A DNA stretch of 38,221 nt from Bacteroidetes bacterium HGW-Bacteroidetes-21. Lineage in GTDB: Bacteria; Bacteroidota; Bacteroidia; Bacteroidales; GWA2-32-17. The first letter of the stretch is position 1; each line of letters starts with the position of its first letter. The notes beneath the pieces were generated by a model, which ran no database searches, was not told the DNA's origin, and was given only the letters and a program-made list of their open reading frames with translations. The position numbers and the translations under genes were made by a program. The stretch spans positions 1 through 38,221 of the forward strand of contig PHDH01000009.1 of the NCBI GenBank assembly GCA_002840935.1, read 5' to 3'. This document shows positions 1-7,835 of this stretch, piece after piece.

Positions 1-303
1 GTAGTCAGCATTTCTGCCAGAGAGGAGCATGAGTAAAAGGACGGCATCTGCCAACGGAGAAAGTTGAACGGGATTGCCAGGGAATAAAATAAGGGGAAGG
101 TTGGTCATTTTTTTAATCTTCTCTATGCTTTCGGTGACCGATAAAGAAACGTGACTTCCACCCAAAAGAATGATGTCCGGGCGATTACTTTTATTTGACA
201 AAAGGCTCATGAGTTTTTCGTTCAACTTGTCCGGGTCAATGAGAACGGCAAGTCTGGGCTTTTTCTCTGGTAAAAAGAGTTTATTATATAGAGATGTCTT
301 CAT
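1..303 (-). CDS. Geranylgeranylglyceryl phosphate synthase (GGGPS/PcrB family), N-terminal part
   Basis: This is an open frame of 101 codons running from an ATG at 303 off the left edge, so only the first part of a TIM-barrel enzyme of about 230-260 residues is present. Seen: LIDPDK at residues 21-26, GGSH at 48-51, LFPGN at 73-77 and SPLADAVLLLMLLSG at 82-96, all landmarks of the GGGP synthase family, including the phosphate-binding loops. Family members join geranylgeranyl (or heptaprenyl) diphosphate to sn-glycerol-1-phosphate by an ether bond; Bacteroidota versions belong to the GGGPS-type (group II) branch. The gene starts inside the end of the phosphopantetheinyl transferase gene (20-base overlap), so it is probably cotranslated with it. 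The substrate chain length cannot be told from this half. The family call is firm. Confidence 0.88.
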   Translation of the reverse strand, partial: MKTSLYNKLFLPEKKPRLAVLIDPDKLNEKLMSLLSNKSNRPDIILLGGSHVSLSVTESIEKIKKMTNLPLILFPGNPVQLSPLADAVLLLMLLSGRNADY

Positions 304-931
304 GTGTCCAAGCAATTACCTGATCTTCAAAAATACGATAAAAAACCTTTATTTTTTGTGTGTTATTCCGATTAATTATGTCAACGTGAAGCATTTCTTT
401 GTCGGGTCTGATATCTGATCTTATTAAAATACTGCTTTTAAAGTCAGGCTGACCGGATATTTTGTACACAGCCTCTTTCACCGACCAGATGATGGTATCT
501 GCTTGATTTTCGGTGTAGCCAGAAATTAAAAGGCGTTCGGAATCATGTACAAATTTATGGGCAATTTTGCTGGCTCTGGAAGAAATCGTTTCGACGTCGA
601 CACCACAAGAAGTAACCGAAAGAAATACGGCGGCATAATGTGAAGAGTGACTTATGCTTAGCGATAAAGGATTTCCCTTCAGATAAGGCTTATTGAACGC
701 ATCGTAGTGAACTATGTGCTTCGACCCCGTAGCTTTTTCCAGAAGAAAATGTGTTGTAATTACTTCGGCTTTTCTGGAATCTGATTTAAAACTTTCTATT
801 CTGTTAATGAGTTCGGAGGGAAGCTCAGACAAGTCCATATGAAGCACCTCGGTGTTCAATGGACATAACAGAAGAAAGGTGTCTGTTCCGGTGGTAATGG
901 GAATAATATGGGGTAGGGTTAGTTCTTCCAC
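284..931 (-). CDS. 4'-phosphopantetheinyl transferase, Sfp/HetI superfamily
   Basis: The enzyme moves the phosphopantetheine arm of coenzyme A onto a serine of acyl or peptidyl carrier proteins, in the cytoplasm. Seen: the two hallmark motifs, GVDVE (Mg2+-binding acidic residues, about residues 109-113) and WSVKEAVYK (about 149-157), with an SISHS substrate-loop match before them. At 215 residues it is the normal size for the Sfp type. The chosen start is GTG at 931, which overlaps the end of gldD by 13 bases; an ATG at 838 is a fallback that would shorten the N-terminal region. It sits last-but-one in the mutY-ssb-gldE-gldD run. No carrier protein or polyketide gene is visible nearby, so its client is not known; fatty-acid ACP activation is possible. 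The start is the uncertain part. Confidence 0.87.
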   Translation of the reverse strand: MEELTLPHIIPITTGTDTFLLLCPLNTEVLHMDLSELPSELINRIESFKSDSRKAEVITTHFLLEKATGSKHIVHYDAFNKPYLKGNPLSLSISHSSHYAAVFLSVTSCGVDVETISSRASKIAHKFVHDSERLLISGYTENQADTIIWSVKEAVYKISGQPDFKSSILIRSDIRPDKEMLHVDIINRNNTQKIKVFYRIFEDQVIAWTHEDISI

Positions 932-1494
932 TGTAGCGTTTCTATTATATGTTGAATATCGGGTTCGATAAATTTTATGACAGGCGCCAGGCTATCTTTG
1001 TTGGGGATAGAATTAAAATAAAGAGCTCCCCGTATAAAATGATTGAGACTGTCGGTGGCATAAAACTGAAGCGAAGATGCAGCATCTCCTTTAATCTCAT
1101 ATAAAACACTATAAACATTTCGGACCGAATCAATAAAAAGTTTTTCATTAATAGCGTCGGCTTTTATGGTATGTTTATATACAAGGTTGTGACTATCTTC
1201 GATATATCCGGCAATTTTTTCTTTTCCGCTTTTATAACTCATATGAATTTTTGCGTTAAAAGCAGGAAACGAAATGTTGAAAAAACAAGGTTCAGCACCA
1301 GGAGTATTATCTCTTTCAATAATGGCATAAGCTGGGTATTCAAAAGCAAATGGACATAGAGTATCGTATGTAACATATTTTTTTTCAGGGAAATCGATTC
1401 GAAAATACCCTCTGGGTTTGGGGACATAGTCTTGGCCGCAGCTCCATAAAACTAAGTTAAGTAGGATGAATAGACCAAGAATATTATTTTTCAT
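919..1494 (-). CDS. gldD: Gliding motility lipoprotein GldD
   Basis: An outer-envelope lipoprotein needed for gliding in Flavobacterium johnsoniae and widely kept in T9SS-bearing Bacteroidota. Seen: a short hydrophobic N-terminus ending in a lipobox-like LWSCG, followed by PKPRGYFRIDFPEK, the characteristic opening of mature GldD, and a protein of 191 residues, the usual size. An upstream in-frame start at 1524 exists, but ATG at 1494 puts the signal peptide directly at the N-terminus and is preferred; it overlaps gldE by 11 bases. The gldE-gldD pairing is typical and supports the name. The precise molecular role is unknown even in the model organism. Confidence 0.9.
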   Translation of the reverse strand: MKNNILGLFILLNLVLWSCGQDYVPKPRGYFRIDFPEKKYVTYDTLCPFAFEYPAYAIIERDNTPGAEPCFFNISFPAFNAKIHMSYKSGKEKIAGYIEDSHNLVYKHTIKADAINEKLFIDSVRNVYSVLYEIKGDAASSLQFYATDSLNHFIRGALYFNSIPNKDSLAPVIKFIEPDIQHIIETLQWKN

Positions 1495-2758
1495 CTTTCG
1501 TAGGGTTTTTAGGAACAGAAACAAATACCTGTTTTATTCGGCGGGTATCAACCGATTTTATTTTAAAAGTGAAGATTCCGATTTCAATCTTTTCATTTTT
1601 AGAAGGTATTCTCCCGATTTTTTCGAGAATAAGTCCTCCTAAAGAATCTGTTTCGCCCCTTTCATTTTCGAAAATATCTTCTTCGATATCGAAAACCCTG
1701 TAAAAATCCATGAGTTGAGTTTTTGCCTCAAAAAGCCAGGTGGTTTCGTCAATTTTCACATAATCTTGTTGGTTATTGTCGAATTCGTCGGTAATGTCTC
1801 CTACGATTTCTTCCAGAATATCTTCCAGCGTGACAATGCCTGATGATCCTCCGTATTCGTCAACAACCACAGCCATATGAATTTTTCGTGTTTTAAATTC
1901 TGTTAGTAAGTCATTTATTCTTTTAGTTTCTGGGACAAAATAGGGAGCGCGAACCAAAGTCTGCCATTTAAAATCGGTTTTATGAATATGAGGCAGTAAA
2001 TCTTTAATATAAAGTATGCCCTGAACATGGTCAAAGTCACCTGAAACGACAGGGATACGACTGAATCCCGATTCTACAATGATAGAATTTATCTTAGAAA
2101 AAGGCGCTTTAAGATCCACAAAAACAACATCAAGCCGAGGTTGCATAATTTCTTTTACAAAGGTATTGCTGAAGTTTACAATGCCTTTCAGAATTTTCTC
2201 CTCCTCTTGCAACTCATCCGATGCCAAATCGATGGCATAAGAAAGTTCGTTCATAGTAAATTCCTTTTTTCTTTTTAGTCTTTTTCCTACTACCGACGAA
2301 CTGCTTACCAATAAATACGAAATAGGAGAAAACAGGGTCATTAATATGGATAAAGGGATGGTCATGAGATGTATCATGGGAATTCGCTGGCGCGAAGCAT
2401 AGACTTTAGGTACTACTTCTCCGAAAAATAGCAGCAATACGGTAACAACAACGCCTTGAATGACCCACTTTAATGTCGATTCTTTTTCGAAATCAAAAAG
2501 ATTATTGGATACCCATACAGATAAAATAATGAAGGCTACGTTGATAGTGTTATTCGAAATAAGTATAGTGGCCAAGAGTTTTTCGGGATTTGCCAGAAGT
2601 TTTAAAGCGCTTTTAGTCTTATTCTTCTTGCTTTTTTTTATTCTTTCTATTTCTGATGGCGTGAGTGAATAAAAAGCCACTTCGGAGCCACTGATTAAGC
2701 CGGATAATATCAGCAGGATTATCATGACCATAATGCCAATGATTGAATAACTATCCAT
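1484..2758 (-). CDS. gldE: GldE, CNNM/CBS-domain membrane protein linked to gliding
   Basis: An inner-membrane protein of the CorC/HlyC-related family (DUF21/CNNM transmembrane part, paired CBS domains, C-terminal CorC_HlyC domain). Seen: hydrophobic helices in the first ~150 residues beginning with IIGIMVMIILLILSG, then the GSEVAFYSLTPSE motif of DUF21, a CBS pair (including VVVDEYGGSSGIVTLEDILEEIVGDI-type sequence, about residues 290-325) and a C-terminal domain with DSLGGLILEKIGRIP. GldE can suppress or support GldD function in F. johnsoniae; relatives transport or sense Mg2+/Co2+. The frame opens at a TTG (2800), but the first ATG at 2758 starts right at the membrane region and gives 424 residues. 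It lies 54 bases after ssb from that ATG. Confidence 0.9.
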   Translation of the reverse strand: MDSYSIIGIMVMIILLILSGLISGSEVAFYSLTPSEIERIKKSKKNKTKSALKLLANPEKLLATILISNNTINVAFIILSVWVSNNLFDFEKESTLKWVIQGVVVTVLLLFFGEVVPKVYASRQRIPMIHLMTIPLSILMTLFSPISYLLVSSSSVVGKRLKRKKEFTMNELSYAIDLASDELQEEEKILKGIVNFSNTFVKEIMQPRLDVVFVDLKAPFSKINSIIVESGFSRIPVVSGDFDHVQGILYIKDLLPHIHKTDFKWQTLVRAPYFVPETKRINDLLTEFKTRKIHMAVVVDEYGGSSGIVTLEDILEEIVGDITDEFDNNQQDYVKIDETTWLFEAKTQLMDFYRVFDIEEDIFENERGETDSLGGLILEKIGRIPSKNEKIEIGIFTFKIKSVDTRRIKQVFVSVPKNPTKDEK

Positions 2759-2812
2759 ATTGATTCCGGCAATAATAAAATTAGGAAGAGGGTAAATCAA
2801 CGATTCTATGAT

Positions 2813-3253
2813 TTAAAAAGGTAAGTCGGATTTGGTATTATCTGAAGTCAGTTCAATATCCGGGGTAGATGTATTTGTGTTCTGCGGGCTCTGATTTTCT
2901 GGTCCACCGGAAGATGCCGGGCCGTCATCTTTTTTTCCGAGGAGTTGCATCGTCTGGCCAATAATTTCGGTGAAATATAGTTTTTGGCCATCCTTTTCGT
3001 ACGAACGAGTTGAGATTTTCCCTTCGATGTAAACTTGTTTGCCTTTTTTTACATATTTCTGTGCTATTTCGGCCAAACCACGCCATAAAACGATATTATG
3101 CCATTCAGTAATTTCTTTTTTCTGATTATTCTTGTCGTTATAGACCTCGGTAGTAGCCAGAGGAAATTTTGCGACAGCCACACCACTTTCGATGAATTTT
3201 ACTTCAGGGTCTTTCCCTACGTTTCCTACTAAAATCACTTTGTTTACAGACAT
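2813..3253 (-). CDS. ssb: Single-stranded DNA-binding protein
   Basis: Binds and protects single-stranded DNA during replication and repair. Seen: an N-terminal OB-fold beginning VNKVILVGNVGKDPEV with TEWHNIVLW and KGKQVYIEGKI(STRSYEKDG), the standard SSB core over residues 1-105; a low-complexity Gly/Pro/Asn/Gln/Ser linker; and the acidic-hydrophobic tip SDLPF, the docking peptide for partner proteins. At 146 residues it is normal for the phylum. It starts 6 bases after mutY and precedes gldE. The tip is a little less acidic than the classical DDDIPF. The call is secure; other ssb paralogues may exist elsewhere. Confidence 0.96.
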   Translation of the reverse strand: MSVNKVILVGNVGKDPEVKFIESGVAVAKFPLATTEVYNDKNNQKKEITEWHNIVLWRGLAEIAQKYVKKGKQVYIEGKISTRSYEKDGQKLYFTEIIGQTMQLLGKKDDGPASSGGPENQSPQNTNTSTPDIELTSDNTKSDLPF

Positions 3254-3259
3254 ATTGCT

Positions 3260-4318
3260 TTATTTATTATGACAAAGATAGGTATTTTTCATCTGGTCTA
3301 AAAATTTTTCCGCCGGTCTGGGTTTGGCCAGAGTCATAGCCTTTTCGATAGAAAAACAATGATGATCCTTGGGAAGAGTTAATTTGCTCTTGGTTTTTGC
3401 TCTAAGAAAGAAAATTTTTAAGGTAATATGCGTCAGTTCGTGTTTCATTGGGCCTATCGTTGTTATTTCCTCTGGTTGGAATGGGTCCATGTGTTTGAGT
3501 ATGGCGGGAGTGATTTTATTAAGATGACCTTCGGTTTCGTAGGCAGGGAAGTCGTACATATGCTTCCATAAATCTTCCCCGTCGCGTTGCTTCATTATTA
3601 TATTATTATTGTGTTGAATGACAAAATATACTATACTTTTTTTCTTTTTAGTGAAGTTTTTTTTCTTGACGGGATATTTTGAAACAGTATTGTGTATTCC
3701 TGCTCCACAGTATTTAATAAAGGGACAGTTTTTACAGTCGGGTTTTCCCGGAATGCAGACTTTAGACCCGAAATCCATCAAGGCCTCGTTAAATAACCCG
3801 GGTTTTTTCTTGGGGATATGTTCGTTAAGGAAAGCTGTGACTTTGGCTGTGAAGTCGGCAGTATCCATGGGACTTTCAATCTCCAGCCATCGAGAAACGA
3901 TTCTTTTTACATTTCCATCTATCGCCGGGATGCATTCTCCATTGGCAATGGAAGAAATAGCTGCTGCGGTATAAGGACCTACTCCGGGTATTTTTTGCCA
4001 AGAATCGGCGTTTATAGGAAATTGACCATTATTTTCGTCAACTATCATGCGGGCAGCCTTATGTAGGTTAAGCGCCCTCGAATAATACCCCAGACCTTGC
4101 CAAAGTCGAAGAACTTCGTCTCTGCTGGCTGATGCAAGTTCCTGAACAGTAGGGAATCGCGCAATGAATCGCTGATAGTATTCTTCTCCCTGAGCAATTC
4201 GGGTCTGCTGAAAAATTATTTCGGAAACCCATAACTGATAAATGCTTCTGTTGATACGCCAGAAATATTTCTGGCGGTTTTTCTCATTCCATTTTTTTAA
4301 TATATCCCTGAAAATCAT
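3260..4318 (-). CDS. mutY: A/G-specific adenine glycosylase MutY
   Basis: Removes adenine mispaired with 8-oxoguanine in base-excision repair. Seen: catalytic-glutamate region WVSEIIFQQT (Glu33), the helix-hairpin-helix KIPGVGPYTAAA (109-120), catalytic aspartate in IDGNVKR (Asp134), and a four-cysteine [4Fe-4S] loop C188-C195-C198-C204 with the canonical 6-2-5 spacing. The C-terminal third (from about 225) resembles a MutT/NUDIX-like domain, which recognises 8-oxoG. At 352 residues it is full length. It is the first gene of the minus-strand run and faces the HU gene across a 134-base intergenic region; I do not see a clear -7/-33 pair for it. Confidence 0.96.
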   Translation of the reverse strand: MIFRDILKKWNEKNRQKYFWRINRSIYQLWVSEIIFQQTRIAQGEEYYQRFIARFPTVQELASASRDEVLRLWQGLGYYSRALNLHKAARMIVDENNGQFPINADSWQKIPGVGPYTAAAISSIANGECIPAIDGNVKRIVSRWLEIESPMDTADFTAKVTAFLNEHIPKKKPGLFNEALMDFGSKVCIPGKPDCKNCPFIKYCGAGIHNTVSKYPVKKKNFTKKKKSIVYFVIQHNNNIIMKQRDGEDLWKHMYDFPAYETEGHLNKITPAILKHMDPFQPEEITTIGPMKHELTHITLKIFFLRAKTKSKLTLPKDHHCFSIEKAMTLAKPRPAEKFLDQMKNTYLCHNK

Positions 4319-4401
4319 ATATTCGTCAAAAACAAATTGTCTAACTACGTTAAAATTAAAGAAAAAAAGAACATTATGTGTTTTCTTCTCAAAGAAACTT
4401 A

Positions 4402-4409
4402 TATATTTG
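4402..4409 (+). promoter_or_regulatory. Bacteroidota -7 box of the HU gene
   Basis: TATATTTG matches the TAnnTTTG -7 consensus of the Bacteroidota primary sigma factor. A start site some 5-8 bases downstream would leave an A-rich leader of roughly 35-40 bases before the HU ATG. No clean TTTG -33 element lies 18-20 bases upstream (the spot reads TGTG). Confidence 0.55.
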
Positions 4410-4452
4410 CAGTCTCAAAAAAAAATTGTTAACCATTTAAAATAAGTTTTTT

Positions 4453-4740
4453 ATGACAAAAGCAGACATCGTAAACGAAATTTCCAAATCAACTGGAATC
4501 GAAAAAGTAATCGTACAGAAAACTGTTGAAGCTTTCATGGATTCAATGAAACATTCAATGGTAAAAGGAAATAATGTTTATCTTCGTGGTTTCGGTAGTT
4601 TTATTATCAAAAAAAGAGCTAAAAAAACTGCTAGAAATATTTCAAAAAATACCACCATCATTATCCCCGAACATTTTATTCCCGCTTTCAAACCTGCCAA
4701 AACTTTTGTTTCTCAGGTGAAAAAAGCTGTTAAAAAATAA
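4453..4740 (+). CDS. HU-family DNA-binding protein
   Basis: A small histone-like protein that bends and compacts DNA as a dimer. Seen: TKADIVNEISKSTGIEK at the N-terminus, VEAFMDSMKHSM, then RGFGSFIIKKRAKKTARNI and the IIPEHFIPAFKPAK tail, which together are the complete HU/IHF fold in 95 residues. It has its own promoter and is followed after 14 bases by a 31-codon gene and then a strong hairpin terminator, so the two form a short separate transcript. It is not assignable to IHF alpha or beta; HU is the safer name. Confidence 0.95.
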   Translation: MTKADIVNEISKSTGIEKVIVQKTVEAFMDSMKHSMVKGNNVYLRGFGSFIIKKRAKKTARNISKNTTIIIPEHFIPAFKPAKTFVSQVKKAVKK

Positions 4741-4754
4741 TTAAACAAAGCACT

Positions 4755-4850
4755 ATGCCTTGCGGTAAGAAAAGAAAAAGACACAAAATGGCTACTCACA
4801 AACGTAAAAAACGTTTGAGAAAGAATCGCCATAAGAAAAAAATCCGTTAG
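4755..4850 (+). CDS. 31-residue basic protein, COX24/AURKAIP1 (mS38/bS22)-like
   Basis: ATG at 4755 to TAG at 4850. The product starts MPCGKKRKRHKMATHKRKK and ends in KKKIR; about two thirds of its residues are Lys, Arg or His, with one Cys. From memory, almost identical 29-32 residue proteins are common in Bacteroidota and are annotated as AURKAIP1/COX24-domain proteins, the family of mitochondrial ribosomal mS38 and mycobacterial bS22. That would make it a small-subunit ribosome component, which is inference here. It lies 14 bases after HU and 27 bases before a terminator, so it is expressed with HU. It is short enough to be missed by gene finders. Confidence 0.8.
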   Translation: MPCGKKRKRHKMATHKRKKRLRKNRHKKKIR

Positions 4851-4877
4851 TTTATTCTAAATAACGAAACTCCAAAG

Positions 4878-4920
4878 CAATAAACCTATAGTCTTACTAT
4901 GGGTTTATTGTCTTTGTTTA
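4878..4920 (+). terminator. Rho-independent terminator after the HU/small-protein transcript
   Basis: Inverted repeat 4878-4891 / 4897-4910 forms a 14-pair stem with one G-U pair and a 5-base loop (TCTTA), followed by the T-rich run TCTTTGTTTA. It separates the HU unit from RNase G, whose GTG start lies 25 bases after the stem. Confidence 0.8.
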
Positions 4921-4935
4921 TACACCTATTTATAC

Positions 4936-6483
4936 GTGAACAAAGAACTCATTATACAGACAGGTCCTACTGATATTTCTATAGCCCTGATAGAAGATAA
5001 GCAACTGGTTGAACTTAATAAAGTTAAGAACAATATCCGTTTTTCTGTCGGTGATATTTATGTGGGAAGAATCAGAAAAACCGTGCAAGGATTGAATGCT
5101 GCATTTATTGATGTGGGCTATTCTAAAGATGCTTTTTTGCATTATTTGGATATGGGGCCACAAGTAATGACTCAAAATTCTTTTCTTCAGTCGTTTATTT
5201 CGAATAAAAAAAATGCGGGCAAAGTATCCTCCATTGATCTCTTGCCAGATATTCCCAAAAACGGTAAAATAAGCGATATACTCAAAAATGGTCAGCCCAT
5301 TTTGGTGCAGATTGCCAAAGAACCCATTTCTACCAAAGGTCCGCGTTTAACCAGCGAGATTTCAATTCCCGGTAGGAATATTGTCTTAATACCTTTTTCC
5401 AATAAAATTAATATCTCCCAGAAAATTAAGTCGGTAGATGAGAGAAATCGACTTAAAAGTATTTTCGAAGCTTTCAAGCCCCGAAATTATGGTGTTATTG
5501 TAAGAACCGTAGCAGAGGGAAAGAGAGTCACCGAACTGGAACCGGAATTAAAAGAGTTGGTTGATAAATTTGAATCCTCATTCGCCAAGGCAAATGGAAT
5601 GCAGATACCTTCCCTTTTTGTTGGCGAGTTAGATCGTACCAATGCCATACTCAGAGATATGCTCAATACTTCGTTTTCGAATATTTATGTCGACGACGAA
5701 GTGATGTTCAGAGCAATTAAGGACTTTATCAGAACTATCAGCCCTGATCAGGAAAAAATTGTTAAGTTCCACAAAGGGACCGTCTCTGCTTTCGAGCATT
5801 ATGGTGTCGAAAAGCAAATCAAATCATCGTTCGGAAAAACGGTCACCATGCCTTCCGGCGCATACCTTATTATCGAGCATACCGAAGCTTTACATGTAAT
5901 CGATGTAAATAGTGGAAACAGAGCACTTAATCAAAGCGATCAGGAAAACAATGCTTTGCAGGTCAATATTCTGGCTGCCGAAGAAATCGCTCGTCAGTTG
6001 AGGCTTCGGGATATGGGTGGAATTGTTGTTGTTGATTTTATCGACATGTACAATGCCGAGCATAAAAAAGTGCTGTTCCAGAAAATGAGAGACCTGATGG
6101 CTTTAGACCGGGCCAAACATCATATTCTCCCTTTGTCGAAATTCGGAATCATGCAAATTACCCGCCAGCGGGTTCGTCCTGAAACCAACATTCTCAACAT
6201 GGAAGTCTGTCCGGTTTGCCAGGGTACAGGACAGATAACACCCTCAATAATACTTACCGACCAGATTGAAAGTAATGTGGAGTATATTCTCGAACACAAT
6301 AAAATTTCTTCTCTCACCATAAAAGCACACCCTTTTGTTTCGGCATATATTAATAAAGGACTGTTTTCTCTGAAGTGGAAATGGCGGTTTCGCTTTAAGA
6401 AATGGATTAAAATTGTACCCGTGACAAGCTACACTCTGTATGAGTATCATTTTTTTACAGGTGAAGACGAAGTGGATTTGTAG
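4936..6483 (+). CDS. rng: Ribonuclease G (RNase E/G family)
   Basis: An endoribonuclease acting on 5'-monophosphorylated RNA, in rRNA maturation and mRNA decay. Seen: the N-terminal opening with IALIEDKQLVEL and an S1 domain starting near GDIYVGRI (39-46), carrying an insertion of roughly 40 residues around 77-117; catalytic Mg-binding aspartates in VIDVNSG (Asp323) and VVVDFIDM (Asp367); and the zinc-link CPVCQGTG (Cys425, Cys428) used for dimerisation. It is 515 residues, the RNase G size, without the long RNase E scaffold tail. The start is GTG at 4936, which aligns with the usual family N-terminus MNKELII. It sits after the HU-unit terminator, so its promoter must lie in the short gap or transcription reads through. 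Confidence 0.95.
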   Translation: MNKELIIQTGPTDISIALIEDKQLVELNKVKNNIRFSVGDIYVGRIRKTVQGLNAAFIDVGYSKDAFLHYLDMGPQVMTQNSFLQSFISNKKNAGKVSSIDLLPDIPKNGKISDILKNGQPILVQIAKEPISTKGPRLTSEISIPGRNIVLIPFSNKINISQKIKSVDERNRLKSIFEAFKPRNYGVIVRTVAEGKRVTELEPELKELVDKFESSFAKANGMQIPSLFVGELDRTNAILRDMLNTSFSNIYVDDEVMFRAIKDFIRTISPDQEKIVKFHKGTVSAFEHYGVEKQIKSSFGKTVTMPSGAYLIIEHTEALHVIDVNSGNRALNQSDQENNALQVNILAAEEIARQLRLRDMGGIVVVDFIDMYNAEHKKVLFQKMRDLMALDRAKHHILPLSKFGIMQITRQRVRPETNILNMEVCPVCQGTGQITPSIILTDQIESNVEYILEHNKISSLTIKAHPFVSAYINKGLFSLKWKWRFRFKKWIKIVPVTSYTLYEYHFFTGEDEVDL

Positions 6484-6551
6484 GTGAAAAAATCATAACA
6501 TATTTTACAAGTATTATCTGAAAATACTTTATTATTGTAAAAAAATATTCT

Positions 6552-7835
6552 ATGAAAAGGATTTCGTTTCTAATCGTAATTTTATTTCTTTTTACAACAG
6601 CTTTTTCCCAAATATCGATGGATAAAATAAAGGATAAAGCCAATAAAAAGTTGGAGAAAAATGTAGATAAAGCAGTGGATAAAGCCTTGGATAAAACAGA
6701 AGAGAAGGCTAACAATGCCATAAATAAAACGGATAAACCCGAAGGAGTGGAGGAAAAATCTGAAGTCGATAATCAGAATAATCCCGAGGAAAGTACAAAC
6801 AACGTTAAACCCGACGAAACGCCAAAACTGACTAGTTATACAAAGTATGACTTTGTGCCGGGTGACCAGATTTTATTTTACGAAGATTTTTCACAGGATG
6901 CCATCGGTGATTTTCCTGCTTTGTGGACGACCAATGGTTCAGGAGAAGTTAGAACATTAAATAAATTTCCCGGAAATTGGTTTTTCCTGAATGGAGCAGA
7001 TAATGTTTATTGTCTGATGAAGGATTTAGTATTACCTGCCAATTATATTTTTGAATTTGATGTTGTGCCAGTTGGTGATGAAAATGGCAGTAATTCTTCT
7101 TTTTACCTTTCATTATTCAAAAGCAACGAAAGTGAATTTTTGACAGATGTACTTTATCCAGGAGATGCTGGTTTTGAAATGACGTTTAATCAATGGTTCA
7201 TAGAAGCCAAGGGATATAATAATCAGGTTGAAGGAAATGGCTTTACAGATGGCAGAAGAGAAATTGAATTAATGGGGAAAGAAAACCTGAAGCATGTTAT
7301 TGTTTGGGTTCAAGGACGCAGATTGAGAATGTATCTGGAAGGGCAAAAAATTCTGGATCTTCCCACATTGATTCCTGCTGGCTTTAATTTTAATCGTCTT
7401 CGCTATTCTCGCTGGGGACAAGAAGGATATTCCTATATTACCAACATCCGCTTTTCTACTACACAACCCGATACCCGTAGCAAATTGCTGACCGAAGGGA
7501 AATTAGTTTCTTATGGTATGTATTTCGATAGTGGAAAAGACGTAGTAAAACCAGAATCGTATGGGGCATTGAGCGAAATAGCCAAAGTGTTAAAAGAAAA
7601 TCCCGATGTGAAAATTTCCATTGTAGGACATACCGATTCAGATGGAAACGACGAAACAAATCTAGACCTATCTAAACGTCGTGCTGCCAATGTTAAAAAT
7701 GCTTTGGTAAAAGATTTTGCTATTAGTGGCGACAGAATTACAACCGATGGAAAGGGTGAAAAAGCACCTATTGCAGCGAATGACAAACCCGAAAACAAAG
7801 CAAAGAATCGTCGTGTTGAGTTTTTGAAATTATAA
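6552..7835 (+). CDS. OmpA-family envelope protein with a central lectin-like region
   Basis: Seen: signal peptide (MKRISFLIVILFLFTTAFSQ); a Lys/Asp/Glu-rich helical stretch (about 25-65) made of near-repeats of the type DKAVDKALDK; an acidic Asn/Pro linker; a beta-rich middle (about 95-305) opening GDQILFYEDFSQDAIGDFP, which resembles concanavalin/laminin-G-type folds; and a C-terminal OmpA peptidoglycan-binding domain (about 318-427) with VGHTDSDGNDETNLDLSKRRA and the closing NRRVEFLKL. It probably anchors the outer membrane or periplasm to peptidoglycan. The role of the middle region is not known. Stop overlaps the tail of the convergent FKBP gene by 6 bases. It starts 68 bases after rng. 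Confidence 0.88.
   Translation: MKRISFLIVILFLFTTAFSQISMDKIKDKANKKLEKNVDKAVDKALDKTEEKANNAINKTDKPEGVEEKSEVDNQNNPEESTNNVKPDETPKLTSYTKYDFVPGDQILFYEDFSQDAIGDFPALWTTNGSGEVRTLNKFPGNWFFLNGADNVYCLMKDLVLPANYIFEFDVVPVGDENGSNSSFYLSLFKSNESEFLTDVLYPGDAGFEMTFNQWFIEAKGYNNQVEGNGFTDGRREIELMGKENLKHVIVWVQGRRLRMYLEGQKILDLPTLIPAGFNFNRLRYSRWGQEGYSYITNIRFSTTQPDTRSKLLTEGKLVSYGMYFDSGKDVVKPESYGALSEIAKVLKENPDVKISIVGHTDSDGNDETNLDLSKRRAANVKNALVKDFAISGDRITTDGKGEKAPIAANDKPENKAKNRRVEFLKL

Noticed and set aside
170-418. Plus-strand frame of 82 codons near the left edge
   Set aside because: It overlaps the GGGP synthase and phosphopantetheinyl transferase genes on the other strand, both with clear motifs.
3618-3974. Plus-strand open frame of 118 codons within mutY
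   Set aside because: It lies opposite the HhH and iron-sulfur region of a fully conserved mutY and has no own signals.
6531-6538. ATTATTG as promoter of the OmpA-type gene
   Set aside because: It does not match TAnnTTTG fully and lacks a -33 element.
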